64,000 nt of DNA from Desmodesmus armatus (taxonomy: Eukaryota; Chlorophyta; Chlorophyceae; Sphaeropleales; Scenedesmaceae), in NCBI GenBank assembly GCA_007449985.2, contig VIIQ02000149.1, positions 166,894 to 230,893 of the forward strand, read 5' to 3'. Position numbers and translations under genes: made by a program. The notes beneath the pieces were generated by a model. That model searched no databases. It saw only the letters and a list, made by a program, of their open reading frames with translations, and was not told the origin of the DNA. Of this stretch, positions 23,504 through 35,639 are shown piece after piece. Numbering within the stretch: the first letter of the stretch is position 1; each line of letters opens with the position of its first letter.

Positions 23504-26500
23504 ATGTTGGATGCCAGCCGCTCTGCCTTGCTGGCAGATAGTCCATCTGCATTGCTGGTGAGCTGATCAACAGCAGCAGCATCCCACGCCTCACACCCAT
23601 GCCTGCAAGAAAGAAATCCAAGCTGCCAATCCTCGGCATCTCTAACTTGGTGCTGTAGTAAAGCATCACATATCCTTGGCTTGGTGTGACGTTGCAACAA
23701 AGTGGCGGACCCTGTCCCTGGCCCCCCAGGCAGATGTCGCTCCAACATGGAAGGAAGCTCTGCGCCAGCACCAGCAGCAGCATACGGTCTCAAAAGCAGC
23801 CAGCACAGACCCCCTGCACATGCAGGATGCGGATGTGCAGACCACAGACCGCTGTGATGCAGGGTGCCAGGCCAGCACAAGTGGCAGGGGCAGCAGCAGT
23901 AGTGGACAGCGGGGCCGTGCTGAGACCCACATGCAGGCTTTCCTGCAGCAGGTTGCACCCACCATGTTGAACGCACTCGCTGCCAACAGCGAAGCCGGTG
24001 CAGCAGGTAGACCAGCCTCACTGCATCAGTCAAAGCAGCAGGTGCGCGTTCAACAGGCCCCTCTGAACAGAACCATCACTAAATGAAGTCGTGGGCTACC
24101 ACCAGCACCTGTGCTTCCATGTACTCTAGTTCACCTGTCAGACAAGCATGCACGGGCCGTGTTCCTGTGTTGCTCAGCAGTGGAATGCAGTGCTGATGCC
24201 TTGCAGCTTGCCTGGGTTTTTTTTGCCATTGCTGCCCTGCCTGCTGCAGGAGTCTGCCCGCTGCCTCTTCACCCTTACAGCCTTCTCCAGCAGCAACCTT
24301 CTCAGCAACAGCAACACCAGCACGCATAGCAGCAGCAGCAGCAGGAGCATGTTTGGGCGCGCCAATCCGCACAAGCTGCAGGTCACATCACTGTCATGGA
24401 GCAAAACGGGCCAAACCCTGGCCGCATCCTTTGGCAGGTGTGGAAACACCGAGGTTGTATTGTTGTTTTTGACACAGGACTTTGTGTTTGCTGCAGCACA
24501 TGCTGGCAGGGCCTTCCTCAAAAGGAACCACATCACCAAACATACTGTGCCTCACTCCTGTATGGGTCTCTTGTGTCACTACAACGACTGACATGGCATG
24601 TGCCTTGGCTTGTCGTGGCAAACATGGGTGTGTCGGCATGCAGGTATGACATCAGCGGCTGGTGCTGCATACCTGGAGCCATCGCGACCTGGAACCTGGC
24701 ACGGCTGGGAGCCAACGGTGACAGCAGTGGGCGGCCAGATCGGCTCATTGATGTTGACACCTGTGTCATGTGCTGCGCCTGCCACCCAGCAGAACCAGTG
24801 AGTGGGGGCCATTTCCTTTTGTTTAGCTGTTGATTTTTGCTGCTGTTCTGCTTTGTGGCGACCAGTGGGGGCAACGCGGCGAGGGCTAGCGGTGGTACAG
24901 GGGTTGGCAGTTTTGTGCAAGCATCAGGTCCTACCAGCGGTCCTGGTCTGCTGAGGGAGGCAGCAGCCCCTGTTCTTCTGCCTTTTGAATTTCACGCTGT
25001 GGGTCGGAAAGGCTGGGCGGGGCGAATGGCAGCAGGCGCTAGCGTAGGGATGGATGGCTCAACACTCGCAGGGCTGGCAGTGGGATGCATGATGCCTTGA
25101 ATACGCACGCTGTCTCTGGAGCCCAGGTTACAAGCCACCCGCATGATGGCACTGCTTGTCAGCGATGTAGCCGCTAACACAGCATGCATTGCGATAATCA
25201 ACCTCACGAGTCGCAACCGCACATGTCGATGGGCTGCAATGCGCTGTGACGTGCTGTGGCCTGTTGTGCTGCGCAGGCGCTGCTTGCTGGCGGCACCTTC
25301 AATGGGGAGCTGATCATCTGGGACCTCAATAAGGACGATGCCAGTGCACAGGTGAGTGAAAAACTGCTGAGATGTGTATTAGATACGGTGTAAGAGGTGG
25401 GACTGCTGTGCAGGATGAGGCATAAGAACACTGGCGTCTCTGTCCTCTGATACAGGTACGGTGCGATCCAGTGGTCGTGAATCTGGTGGGCCCCAAGGTC
25501 GCTGGCCAATGCTGGGATCGTCCCGCAATGACTCTGTGCCACTTGTTACCCCATGCAGTGTTGCTCATGATCCTCAAGTGCTGCCCTTGTGCGTGCATGC
25601 CGTAGGTTGCCAAGACCGATGTGCTGTCAGAGCTGCGTCACAGGGAGCCCATCACAGCCATCAGCTGGCAGTACAGTGGGCAGGAGGCAAGGCGGCGTGG
25701 CTCTGCAGCAGCATCCTACAGGCTGTTCACACTGGGGCTGACGGCCGGCTGCTGGTGTGGCTTTGGGACCAACTCAGCAACCCCGTGTATGGGTGAGCAT
25801 GGCTTCTGTTTGTCTGCTACTTTGTTTTTCTTGTTACTGGGATTTCGTGTTTGGTATGGCACTGTAGTTGCAGCAGCTGGCCAGCTCAGCCTGCAGATGC
25901 TGATCAGGCGGTGAGTGTGGTGGGTGGCAGTACAGTGGGCAAGAGGCAAGGCGGCGTGGCTCTGCAGCAGCATCCTTACAGGCTGTTCACACTGGGGGCT
26001 GATGGCCGGCTGCTGGTGTGGCTCTGGGACCAACTCAGCAACCCCGTTTATGGGTGAGGATGGCTTCTGCTGGTCTGCTACTTTGTTTTCTTGTTGCTGG
26101 GATTTTGTGTTTGCTATAGCACTGTAGTTGCAGCAGCTGGCCAGGCTCAGCCTGCAGATGCTGATCAGGGGGTGTGGTGGCTAACACTCACTCCTCCTCC
26201 AGGCATGCCATGCTGCAGGGTATGCACGTGTCCTTGGCACATGGTGTGCAGCTTGGGAGGCCTTGCTGCCAACGGGCGGCGGTTTCTCCCGCTGTTTCAA
26301 CCTACATTCTCGGTAGATGTGGTCTTCACAGCGGATGACCGTGTGTGCAAATACATCACTACATAGCCAGTGTGCATGGCCCCACTGATGATACCACTCC
26401 TGCACATATATGTTGCCTGTACGCAGGTATGAGCTGCGGCTAGTGCAGCCTGGCAGGGACCCCCGCACGTGTCTTGGCGGCAGCTGCATGGCCTTCTGCC

Positions 26501-29500
26501 CGCCAGCCAGTGCACACGAGGAGGCAGGGCTCCTGCTGGTCGGTACGGAGGGAGGACAGCTGTTGCGCTGCCAGGTAATTGCTGAGGCAACTGCACAAGA
26601 TCCATTTCAAGGCCGCTGAGCTTGTCAGGTATCTCAATATTTACAGTTGGGGTTGTGGTGAACCCTTGCCACCTTTTGCGGAGTGAAGGACCGCCGACAA
26701 CGGCAGACAGTGGATAGCAGCCAGCTCAGCAGCACTGTCCACCACTCAGCTGGGAAGCTGCCATCCATCGGTTTGGAAGGGTGAGGTGCCCTAGCCAGTG
26801 ATGTGATGTCAAAAGCAGCACCATGCCACACTGAAGGCGCACAGGATCTTGGAGTTGTGGTGGTGGTGGGGGGGGGGATGTGTGTGGTTTTGGGAGCAGC
26901 ACCATGGTCACACTGGAGGCTGGCATCAGCTTTGTTCCTCGTGGTGTTGCTGCAGGTCAATGACATGAATGAGGCAGCGCTGAAAGAGTTTGGCGCAAAA
27001 CTGGCAGCTGTGGCAGCCCAGCCTGGCGGCAGCAGCAGCAAGCTGGAGCTACGCAGCGGGGTGCATGATGCCAAGTACAAGCCCTTTGCGGCACCCGTCA
27101 ATGGACTGAGTGGATGCCCACATCACGTGAGTCGTGAAAGCATGCTGCGCATATATGCAGCATCACTGCCAGTCATCAAGCACCTGTGGTTGGTGTATTC
27201 CTGATTAGTGGGGTGCAGGGGGTGCACGATGCCATCCCTACTTGGCAAGTACAAGCCCTTTGCAGCACCAGTCAATGGATCGAGTGGATGTCCACATCAC
27301 GTGAGTTGTCAACTTGCAGCAGCAAAAGAAGACTCTGCTTCCTGCTGGTGCTGCTGCTGGCAGTTCATCGGCTGGTACCACACTGCACAACATTGTGAGT
27401 CTGCCTGTTTTGGACTTGAACTTGACATCGTCTGCTGCTGCGGCAATGGGCACTGCCAGGCGCACTTTCAAGTAGTAGCGGTCAGGGACTGACACCTCAA
27501 CTGTATTGGGGGGCTCGATGCGCACTCAAATGTGGTTGGTGTTTTGCCAAGCGCTTTGGATCCAAAGACAGTGTCAAGATGTGATGGGAACATGGCCATC
27601 AATCACTGCGACAGAGGCCACTGGCACCAGATGCCAAACCTGACGGGCTGGCAGCAAACACCTCAACATCCCATCCGTACATGGCTTGCCGAGCTGCCCA
27701 AAGAACATCACCAGCTTGCAAATGCAGTGTTTCATGCAGTTATCAGTGATGACATGTGTTGCCCTGTCCCTTCATGACACAGTCTTCTGCTGTGATGTGC
27801 TGTGATGTGCTGTGATGTGATGTTGCTGAGCACAGCGCCAGCTGGCCTTAGCTGCAGGAGGTGACGGCACCCTGCATGTGCTGGACGTGCTGCGCTCAGA
27901 CCCACTGCTACTGCTGGAGCCTGCTGCCGGGGGCTTGCTAGCCGCTGCATGGTCGCCTTCACGCCCCCTTGTGTTTGCAGCTGCCTCAGGTGGGTTCTGC
28001 TGCAACAGGAGTGCATGTGGTGTCAACATGGCCTACCTGGGTGCACCTTGGCATCGCCAGTGCTAGTAGCTTCTTGCACACCTGCATGTATCAGGTTCAG
28101 GGGGTGCAGAGGCCTGGACAAGCGGTTCAGCAGCGTTGCAGACGTGTGCAGAAATATACGCAACGCCGTCCAGCCCTCAGTACAGCTTGTTTTGGTACGC
28201 ATCCGCTCGTCAACCGAGTGGGCCAGTACTGTCGTGTCAATGTGCATGTACGCTTGACACTGCTATTACGCTGTGGGCCGCATGGACTGTTTCTGGACAT
28301 CAAGTTCTTGCACTATGCTGAGTGATACATGATTTTGATGTGGTGTGTGAGAGTAGGAATCTTGACCAGATTTCTGCTGTGCTTTCCTGCCTCCACAGCC
28401 AGCTGCATCCACGTGTATGACTTGGCGGCCAAGCAGCGCATTGTACGCCCAGTGCTGCAGCTGCCTGTGGCTGATGCCAGCTCCGCAGGCCAGGGCGGCA
28501 TCAATGTGGTGGTGTTCAATGAGCAGGTGTGTGGTGTGTTGGGATTGGTTGGGGCCCCTGGGCAGCTTTGGCAGCAAGCAGCCTGGAGTACAATGTATGC
28601 ACAATGGTGTATCATCAACAACAGCAGCAGGCCGGAATGAAGATAAAACCCCTGTGGGTCAGACCACCCAGCTGACTGTCACATGTATGCTCAGGCCTGG
28701 TGTCCAGGGCGTGCAGCAAAGTGCAGTACGCAAAATGCAGTGTCGAAGGCATGTCACACACCCTCCCTCAGTGTAGTACCTGCGATGGTGTAGGTTGGCT
28801 GCCAGATATTATTGCATCGATTCCTTTAGGAAGAGATGCCAATACAGCGCACGGGTCTCACACCCACACACATGACTGCCAAAAGTGGTCTGGAGTAAGG
28901 TCCAAGAGGTGGCCCAGCAAGGCTCGGCTAGTCGGTGTTGACCAGTATGGTAATAAGGAGTAAAAATCCTGTTTGTCAGCTGGTTATGGATGCAGCAGCA
29001 GCAAACGCAAATATTGCTCCTGCTGCTGTCGGCAGGGATGCAAAAGGCCACATTGCCAAAATAGTCGTGTGTATTTGTAGGTGGCGGTGGAGTCACGACT
29101 GTCCCCTATAAACGCCTGGTTGCAAAGACACCCTCATGAACATGGACGATATCCTTGCACGTGCAAAACTCACCGCAAGCCTCACGGCAGCACAAACGTG
29201 CTCGACACAACAATATTAAGCGTTTGATGTGGTGTTCGGGCCCAGGTTGCGGGGCAAGCGCGAGTTGACTAATTGGTGACTAACAGACCGTCAGCTGTGG
29301 ATGTGCCGAAGAGATACGGACATCAGCGGATCAAGCCCATCAGCAACGCTTGCGTGGACATAAGGAGCAGGACAGGGGTATACGGGTGCAGCATACACGT
29401 TCACTCGCTGCTGCTGCTGCTGCTGCTGCTGGAAGCTTGCCATTGAGCAATGAGTGCCATGCCATATGGTACCCGATCATGTCGTATCTGAGTTTAAAAT

Positions 29501-30011
29501 CAAAAGCGCTACTCTCCAGGCCCTTGGAAGGCCGGGAAAGGCCATCAGCAGCCTGTTTTTGACAGACATACAGCAGCAGCACACCAGCAGCAGCAACCGT
29601 TTAGCACCTTGGCAGCAGCAGCCCCACAATGAGAAAGCCTCGCCCAGAAGATCAGCCACCTATGAAGCCCCAGTCTGCACAATCCAGGGTATGCCCACTT
29701 CATCAAAAACAGCAGGACGGAATCGATGCAGTACTGACGCCACCCGGGCGTTAGACGTTCTATGTTCGACTCAGCCAATGCCACTGCCATGATCGTCAAA
29801 CAATTCAAACTTTGGTGTCTTGACTTTGCTCGCTGTGTGCTCTCAGGTCCCTGGCATGCTGGCAGCCGCTGCGGGTGATGTGGTGAGTGTGTGGCAGCTG
29901 CCGCAGCGCCTGGTGGAGCCTCGTGCAGGCGAGGCCAAGCTGCTGAGGCGCATGCTGGACAGCGAGGACGTTGCAGCACTGCTGAGGGCGCAGTGTATTG
30001 TGGCGGCGTAG
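23504..30011 (+). CDS. Dynein-2 (IFT) intermediate chain, WDR34/DYNC2I2/FAP133-like (one frame break)
   Basis: Exons: 23504-23557, 23730-24041, 24250-24437, 24644-24797, 25277-25351, 25606-25792, 26427-26574, 26956-27126, 27836-27989, 28399-28526 and 29847-30011; 578 residues if one missing base near 25734 is restored. The order of WD blades follows WDR34: LQVTSLSWSKTGQTLAA, CCACHPAEPALLAGGTFNGE, WDLNKDD, LFTLGADGRLLVW, LLLVGTEGGQLLRC, LALAAGGDGTLHVLDV, WSPSRPLVFAAAS and VVSVWQLPQR. The N-terminal exon 2 holds DADVQTTDR, a plausible LC8 light-chain site; FAP133 is known to associate with LC8. The protein would link light chains to the dynein-2 heavy chain for retrograde intraflagellar transport, implying a flagellated stage. 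The two N-terminal exons are the least certain part. Exons 6 and 8 have donor-side copies downstream. Confidence 0.85.
25925..26190 (+). repeat. Tandem duplicate of the end of dynein-2 exon 6 plus intron
   Basis: A unit of about 258 bases beginning at 25667 (WQYSGQEARRRGSAAAS onward, donor, and intron to CTGATCAGG) recurs from 25925. The copy has an extra T in CATCCTTACAGG but the full GGGGG run that the first copy lacks. It includes a functional-looking GTGAGG donor but no exon start. Confidence 0.92.
27209..27310 (+). repeat. Copy of the end of dynein-2 exon 8
   Basis: The segment encoding KYKPFAAPVNG and the donor CATCACGTGAGT at about 27057-27132 recurs with small changes, downstream of the functional exon. 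Confidence 0.9.
27370..27525 (-). pseudogene. Antisense CS/PIH-domain-like ORF fragment inside an intron
   Basis: On the minus strand, inside the dynein-2 gene's intron 8, an open frame reads EVSVPDRYYLKVRL then DDVKFKSKTGRLTM and VVPADEL. The spacing of aromatic and charged residues resembles CS/PIH domains (p23, SGT1, PIH1D families). A possible acceptor (CCAATACAG) precedes it. There are no partner exons nearby, so it is probably a stray fragment; the family call is tentative. Confidence 0.35.
29407..29431. repeat. (CTG)n microsatellite in the last dynein-2 intron
   Basis: Perfect CTG run of about eight units. The rest of the 1.3-kb intron shows no exon. Confidence 0.9.
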
Positions 30012-32361
30012 GGTCTGGTGGGGTTTGGGTGTTGTTTGGCTTTCAATGCTTGGTGACATGCATCCTGTCTTGGGCATGTCACAGGCTAGTAGCCTGTGTC
30101 GTACATGATCGGTTGACCTTCTGCTTGTTCACTCTCTGGGGTAGACTGTCCTCACATGGATAGCACCTGGTTTTGAAGCCATCCACAAACAAGTCGACAG
30201 GCGTCCAAACAATGCCATGTTTTACGCACAACTGACTTACACACCACACATCCCAGCGGTGTATATCTGATTCCAGACACAACAATCCCAGCAATGTATA
30301 TCTGTTTCCAGCCGCAATGGAAGGCTCAGAGCAATCCCTGCACTGCAGCGCCTGCACACCAGTCTGGAGCTCTAGATCTAGAGTTCTGTTGCGACCCTGA
30401 TGGGATGCAAGAAGCTTAGTCTCAGCGGGTGGCAACCCCTTGCAGCTGCCCACCTGCAGTCCTGGAGACCCTATTGGTTTGGAAGCAAGTACTGGTTTGA
30501 AACAACCATCTATAGTACAGGCATAGCCATGAGTCAGGCATTTGCAGGTGTGTGCGATGCAAGGACCTGGTGATGTGAATCTGCTGTGGGGTCAAAGTAG
30601 CAGTTCTGTACTGCAAGTACATGGTCACAAAAGCATGTGTGGCCCAATACAAAGTTGCTATGTGTCGAGCTCAACACAGACCGGCAAGAGAGCTTCTTGA
30701 ACTTGGAGCAAGGAAAGATGATCTCAGATCAAAAGGGTTGGTTGCTGCCTCATCATCCTCAACTTATTGTTATCAGTGTATACGACAATTGCACAACCAC
30801 ATGTGCATACTTTGCACAATGATCGGACGCAGTGATTCTTGCCATACTACAGGAAAATTCACTGTGCCTACAACAATTTTCAGCACAATCATTGTGCATG
30901 CAGCAACCGTTCCACCCGCCGCGGGCCTGGCAGCTGCAATACACACCCCACCAGGCCAAACTGGTGACCTGCCACACGCAAAGTAGGGGATTATGCAAGC
31001 CGGTTGCAGTTGCGGCCCTCAAAGCCAACAGCACGTTCATATGGTATGCACTCATTCGGTTTGTGCCACAAATGGCACAGCAGTCCAATTGAGCAAAGTC
31101 CTTCGGCTCCTGCTTGTGTGTCATAAGCAGCCAGTGGCTGCTGCAGCTACTCACTGAGTGCTCGGAGCACTGATCAGTGGGAAAGCGCATGCTGCTGTTG
31201 CGGCGCTGGACCGCAGCATGGGAACGCCAAAAAGGAACATCAGCTGCTTTGGGGTGGGTCAGTTCATAAGCTTGCTTTGCAGCGAGCAACACAGCTGAAA
31301 GACATCAATCAAATCATGCAGCTCGGTAGGTTGCTGAAAGGTGCAAGCGCATTTCCCTGGAGACACACCGTTTCCAAAGGGAAGTTATTGTGTGTGGGGG
31401 GGGGGGGGGGGGAGGGGGGAGGAGCAACACACAAAATGACATGCTGCATCATGAGCAGCAAGTGATCAAGTTCAAACCACTGAGCACTGCTGGCACGCAC
31501 TCAGCGGGGCCAAGTTGGGGTCTTCAGGAAACTGAGCAACAATGCTCAGGAGACCCCGCATCAAGCCTTGATCATTAGACACAGCCAGATGCTAAGGAGG
31601 CCCAGCACCAAATGATTCGGGAGACCCTGCTTCCAGTGATGCAGTGACACACTCGCAAGGACTGCTGGTCCTTGGTGCCACCAAGAAACTTTGTTCGGAA
31701 CGTTTCTTGCAGCTGACAGGGCAATGCTTCGTGGGGTGCTGCAACAGCACGCATGCATGCAATTGAGGAAAATTGGTGCATGGCAGAGGTATTGCTACTC
31801 CCATACTGGGGGTATGGCATACATAACAAGTGACCCAGCCAGCGCAGCCTTGTCGGCTTTCATGGGCCGTATTATCACACCAGAAGCCGTGCACTACCTG
31901 CATATAGGTAGGCAGGCTGCACATGCATTGCGAAAACAGCTCAGGCTCAGTAAGACAGTGTCAGTAAGGGCTTTCTTCAAACTCGGAAACAACCCTCGCA
32001 CTACCTTGCAACAAAACAGGCTTGGTCTTGCTCTCCGCAGGGACAGACTGCATTGTTGAATCAACTCTATCGCCCCTGCCGTCATCACAAAGCACACACC
32101 ATCAAGCACAGACATTAAGCACACACACCATGCACACACACCGTGGCAGATGATCTGTCAAACAGCACTGCAGTGACTGCGTGTGTGATCAAGTCAAAGC
32201 TGCTCCCATGCTTGCTGCCTCCCCTCACAGTTGGCATTCAGAAGCCAGCCTGTGAACAGCTTCACGCTCACTCTCAGAGAGCATGCAAGGTGCACTGCCA
32301 TTCAGTAGTACCAACATGTTGGTATTGTACAGTACTAAACAGGACCATGGTGCACTGCCAC
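30012..32361. other. Spacer between convergent genes; no gene recognised
   Basis: The plus strand is G/T-rich after the dynein-2 stop and shifts to C/A-rich toward the minus-strand gene that ends at 32362. A short direct repeat (GTATATCTGATTCCAG and GTATATCTGTTTCCAG) lies at about 30258-30312, a poly-G run near 31397-31412, and a 16-base palindrome at 32309-32324. Confidence 0.45.
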
Positions 32362-33930
32362 TCAGTGTTTCCAGCAATACAGGTCGTTTCCGTGATCACC
32401 AGCACCGTGCCGCCAATTGCCTCCCCACACTGGAACAGCAGTTGCTGCCGGGTGCGCTTCAGTGCCTGACTTCTGAGTAGAGTAACGCCCATCATACTGA
32501 TCGTCACTGCTTCCCGGCACAGCGCAGCATGCAGGATGGTCCCAGCGCAGCGCACACAAGCCTTTCATGCACTTGCCCTCGCACTGGGGCCAGCCGTATG
32601 CAGGCTTGGCCACCATAAGCAGCGCTGCAGCCTCCTCCTCGGTTGCTGCTGAGCGCTTGAGTGTGCTGGCATCAACCCAGTAGGGGTGGTCTGCAGGGCG
32701 AGGGTACCTGCACGCACCAACAGCAATGGGCAATGCATGTACGTGGCTGAGTGGTCCGTTCAACAGCTACAAGCAACCGTTGCTCAAGCCTTGTGCTGCA
32801 GTACACGCCGAAGTACCTGCACTATACATGGAAGCATGCTGCTGAGTTGATTGGAGGATCGAGGTTTTGCAAAAGCTGTGGCCCTGCTTGTCACACAAAA
32901 CAACAAAAAGTATGCAGCTGCTGCAAGCGTGTACACCATCTGGGACTTGTCCGTCTCCATGCTTGCTGTGCAGGCCCAAGGGCATGTCTTTCAATACCGT
33001 AATCATTTCTGATGTACCGTACATTTTAGGCTAAACTGAAGGCTAGTGTTGTTGCTTGAAGCTAATGTTGTTGCTTGTTAGCTACAGTAGTGTTGTTGTC
33101 TATAGTGGCCGATAGCGCTGGGAACAACACTAGCCTTCAGTCTAGTACTTTAAAGTAAGCAGCACAGCAGCCAGGTTGTGTGCTTGACCGTCCTTGCCGC
33201 AGTAGCCGAAGGGCTTCAAGCCTTCAATGCTAAATACTTTCTGCCAGCTCGGCACTGCTACCACTGCTTGTTGCTCACCATGGACAGTGCGTGCCATCAG
33301 CGCGAGGAGGGTTGGCAGGGCACTCCCCGCTGACACCATCACATGTGGCTGCCTTCAGGCAAGGGGAGGCAGTGTCACTGCAGCAGCAAACAGTCAAGCA
33401 GCAGTGGCAGCAGGAGTGGCAGCACCAGAAGCAGCGACAGCGACAGCAGCAGCAGCAGCAACAGCAACAGCAGCAACAAAGTCTGGACCCGAGCACCAGC
33501 AGCAGCAGCAGCAGCAACAGCAACAGCAAGCTGCCTTCCTACCAGCCTGTCCAACATGCTGCAAGCTACGGCTATGGCCCAGCGGCTGGCAGTGTCAGCG
33601 TCTGTAAAATCTACACACGTATTGTCTCATGCAAGGTGTGTAATATGACATGTGTGCTTGATAACATGCCGGCTTGCCAACACGTCTGGAGCCATGTAAC
33701 ATGAGCCTTCAAGGTTCAAGTTGGCATTGTTACCAACAGGAGTGACATGCTGGCAGTGTATCGGGTGCTGCTAGCAGCACGGCCTACCTGCACACCGTCC
33801 CAGAGCTCTTGAGTAGGTTGTTGCTGTCACAACATGGTTTTGGGGTTGTAGGGAGGTCCTGCAAACATCATACATGAGCAACAGCGGTAGTAGCAATAGC
33901 AGCAGCAGGAGCAGGAGCAGGAGCAGTAGT

Positions 33931-33986
<56 letters not shown>

Positions 33987-35337
33987 CATCAGCAGCAGCA
34001 GCAGCAGAGTGTCTGTTGGGTGCTTGGTAGGTCCTGCAGGCAGCATGCTTGAGTAGCAGTACTGCAGTAGTGATCAGGATGCTATATGGATCAGCCATTC
34101 ATGCGCTCGCACTGCATTGCTGAAAGTGTTTCAAGCCGGCATGCGACCAGCCGTGCTTCAGTGGTCATGTGCTGGCTGATTTTGGGGACAGGCGTAAGTG
34201 CTGGGAGTGCTGACAAGGCGGGGGGACAGATGAGTGATGCATTTTGACTTGCAAGCCGCTTTGTGGCACACCGCTGTTGTGAGACTCACCACTCTGTAGC
34301 AGTTCACGACTGCCCCGCCTGCAGTTTCTGTCGTCTCTACACCAGTAATGGTGAATGAGTTGTCACCTTGTGTGATGACTGGGTCATCAGTGAATGTACT
34401 GGACACCAGCACGCAGGCTGTGCTAGCATCAAGGTCTGTTGAAGTAAACTCCACGCTGAATTCCAGACCTTTTGCAGAGGTGATGGAAAGTTGTGGGTCA
34501 CCAGATTGAATTTGCAAGCCGTACGCAAATCCGCCAGGGAAGAGATTCTGCGAGCAGGAACCTTGGTCTGGTGCGAAGCAAATCAAGGTCGAGGCTGTGC
34601 TTCCACTCGGCGGCTCAGCCCATACAAAACGCCCGCCGGCAGTGACCTGCGCTGTCAGGGTGACGGGTTCGGTTGAGAGGGTGCCGCATGCAGCATCCAC
34701 AAGACGACGAGGGCTGCCAGGCAATGTGACGCGCTTTGGGAAGGCTCGACGAGGGCCTGCACAAAAGGAGTGCACGTAGAAACTATCTGTCAGCCATTGA
34801 TCATAGCAGCACAGGGTGGTACAAGACATGACATTGTTTGCTGGGACAGCACAAAGGCAAGGGTGCCAGAACAGCGTTGTCCTCAGGTCAGCTCAAGGGC
34901 CCTTAACTGTTTCCAGCTACAGCGCCAAAGAAAGCACCCCTTTAGCAGGACTGTGATGTTGTATACATATCACTGCAACTACAGCAGGTTCTTAGGCTGG
35001 TGGCTACATTTACTGTACACAGTGCTAGGTGCACCTTGCACAGTGGGCCCTGTCCTCCCTTTTATTCACAAGCAGCTGCAGCAATAGAAGCATCTTTCAC
35101 ATTATAATAGTAGTATATTATAATAGCAGTATAGTAGTATAATGGAAGCTTCTTTCAATGTTTGTGCTTGTTTCTGACGTTCTGCTGTTGCTCAAAGAAC
35201 TCACCTTCTGCCAAGCGCTTCATGAGAGATGTGCCGTTCATGTCAGCTTTCACGTTGGGAGCATCAGGCGTGCAGCTCGTTGGCACGGCCAGCAACACCG
35301 CGAACAGTAAGGTGATATGTTCGCTCCGAAGACCCAT
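32362..35337 (-). CDS. Secreted protein with C-terminal half of a disintegrin domain, paralogue A
   Basis: Exons 35205-35337, 34290-34756, 33788-33858, 33279-33377 and 32362-32707 join in frame to 371 residues. A signal peptide (ITLLFAVLLAVPTSC) opens the protein. Residues about 45-200 form an unassigned domain (LVDAACGTLSTEP; TACVLVSSTF; NSFTITG) that looks like an extracellular beta-sandwich. Residues about 208-257 match the second half of an ADAM-type disintegrin domain: CCD, LLKSSGTVCR, CDGVSGECPANP, DGTHCP. The tail has conserved cysteines (WPQCEGKCMKGLCALRWDHP, CCAVPG) and ends YCWKH. No zinc-protease HExxH motif is present. The tandem neighbour at 37896-40562 shares every exon boundary. 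Binding or wall function is only a guess. Confidence 0.8.
33179..33223 (-). other. Conserved intronic segment shared with paralogue B
   Basis: Within the last intron, the minus strand encodes GLKPFGYCGKDGQAH. The matching intron of paralogue B (38708-38747) encodes RPFGCCKDCQAP. Direct joining of exons 4 and 5 keeps the frame in both genes, so this is either an optional exon or leftover duplicated intron. Confidence 0.45.
33875..34010. repeat. AGC/AGT-rich microsatellite in paralogue A intron
   Basis: Imperfect CAG-type repeats fill the part of intron 2 near the acceptor of exon 3; open frames of poly-Ser, poly-Ala and poly-Leu here are artefacts. Confidence 0.9.
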
Positions 35338-35606
35338 CTTATGACAGTGAGAGATTTTGGTTCCCTTGCAACTGTTTGTTGGTGAGGTTTTCGATGTAAA
35401 AGCAGTGCCTTGGATGATTGAATGATCTGCATGCACAGGCGGCTACATTGATGAAGGTCGGATATCCCGGCATGCATGGAAATCAGCTTGTACATGGAAA
35501 CAGCGTCGTCAGCTGTCAAACCCCCCTCATCTTTGTTCTTGTTACTCTGTTATATCGGTGAAAGGCTGGCATGAGCTTTTCAGCTTCATAGCTACAAGTG
35601 TAACAT

Positions 35607-35639
<33 letters not shown>

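Noticed and set aside
33771..34046. Poly-Leu, poly-Ala and poly-Ser ORFs
   Set aside because: All are translations of a CAG-type microsatellite in an intron.
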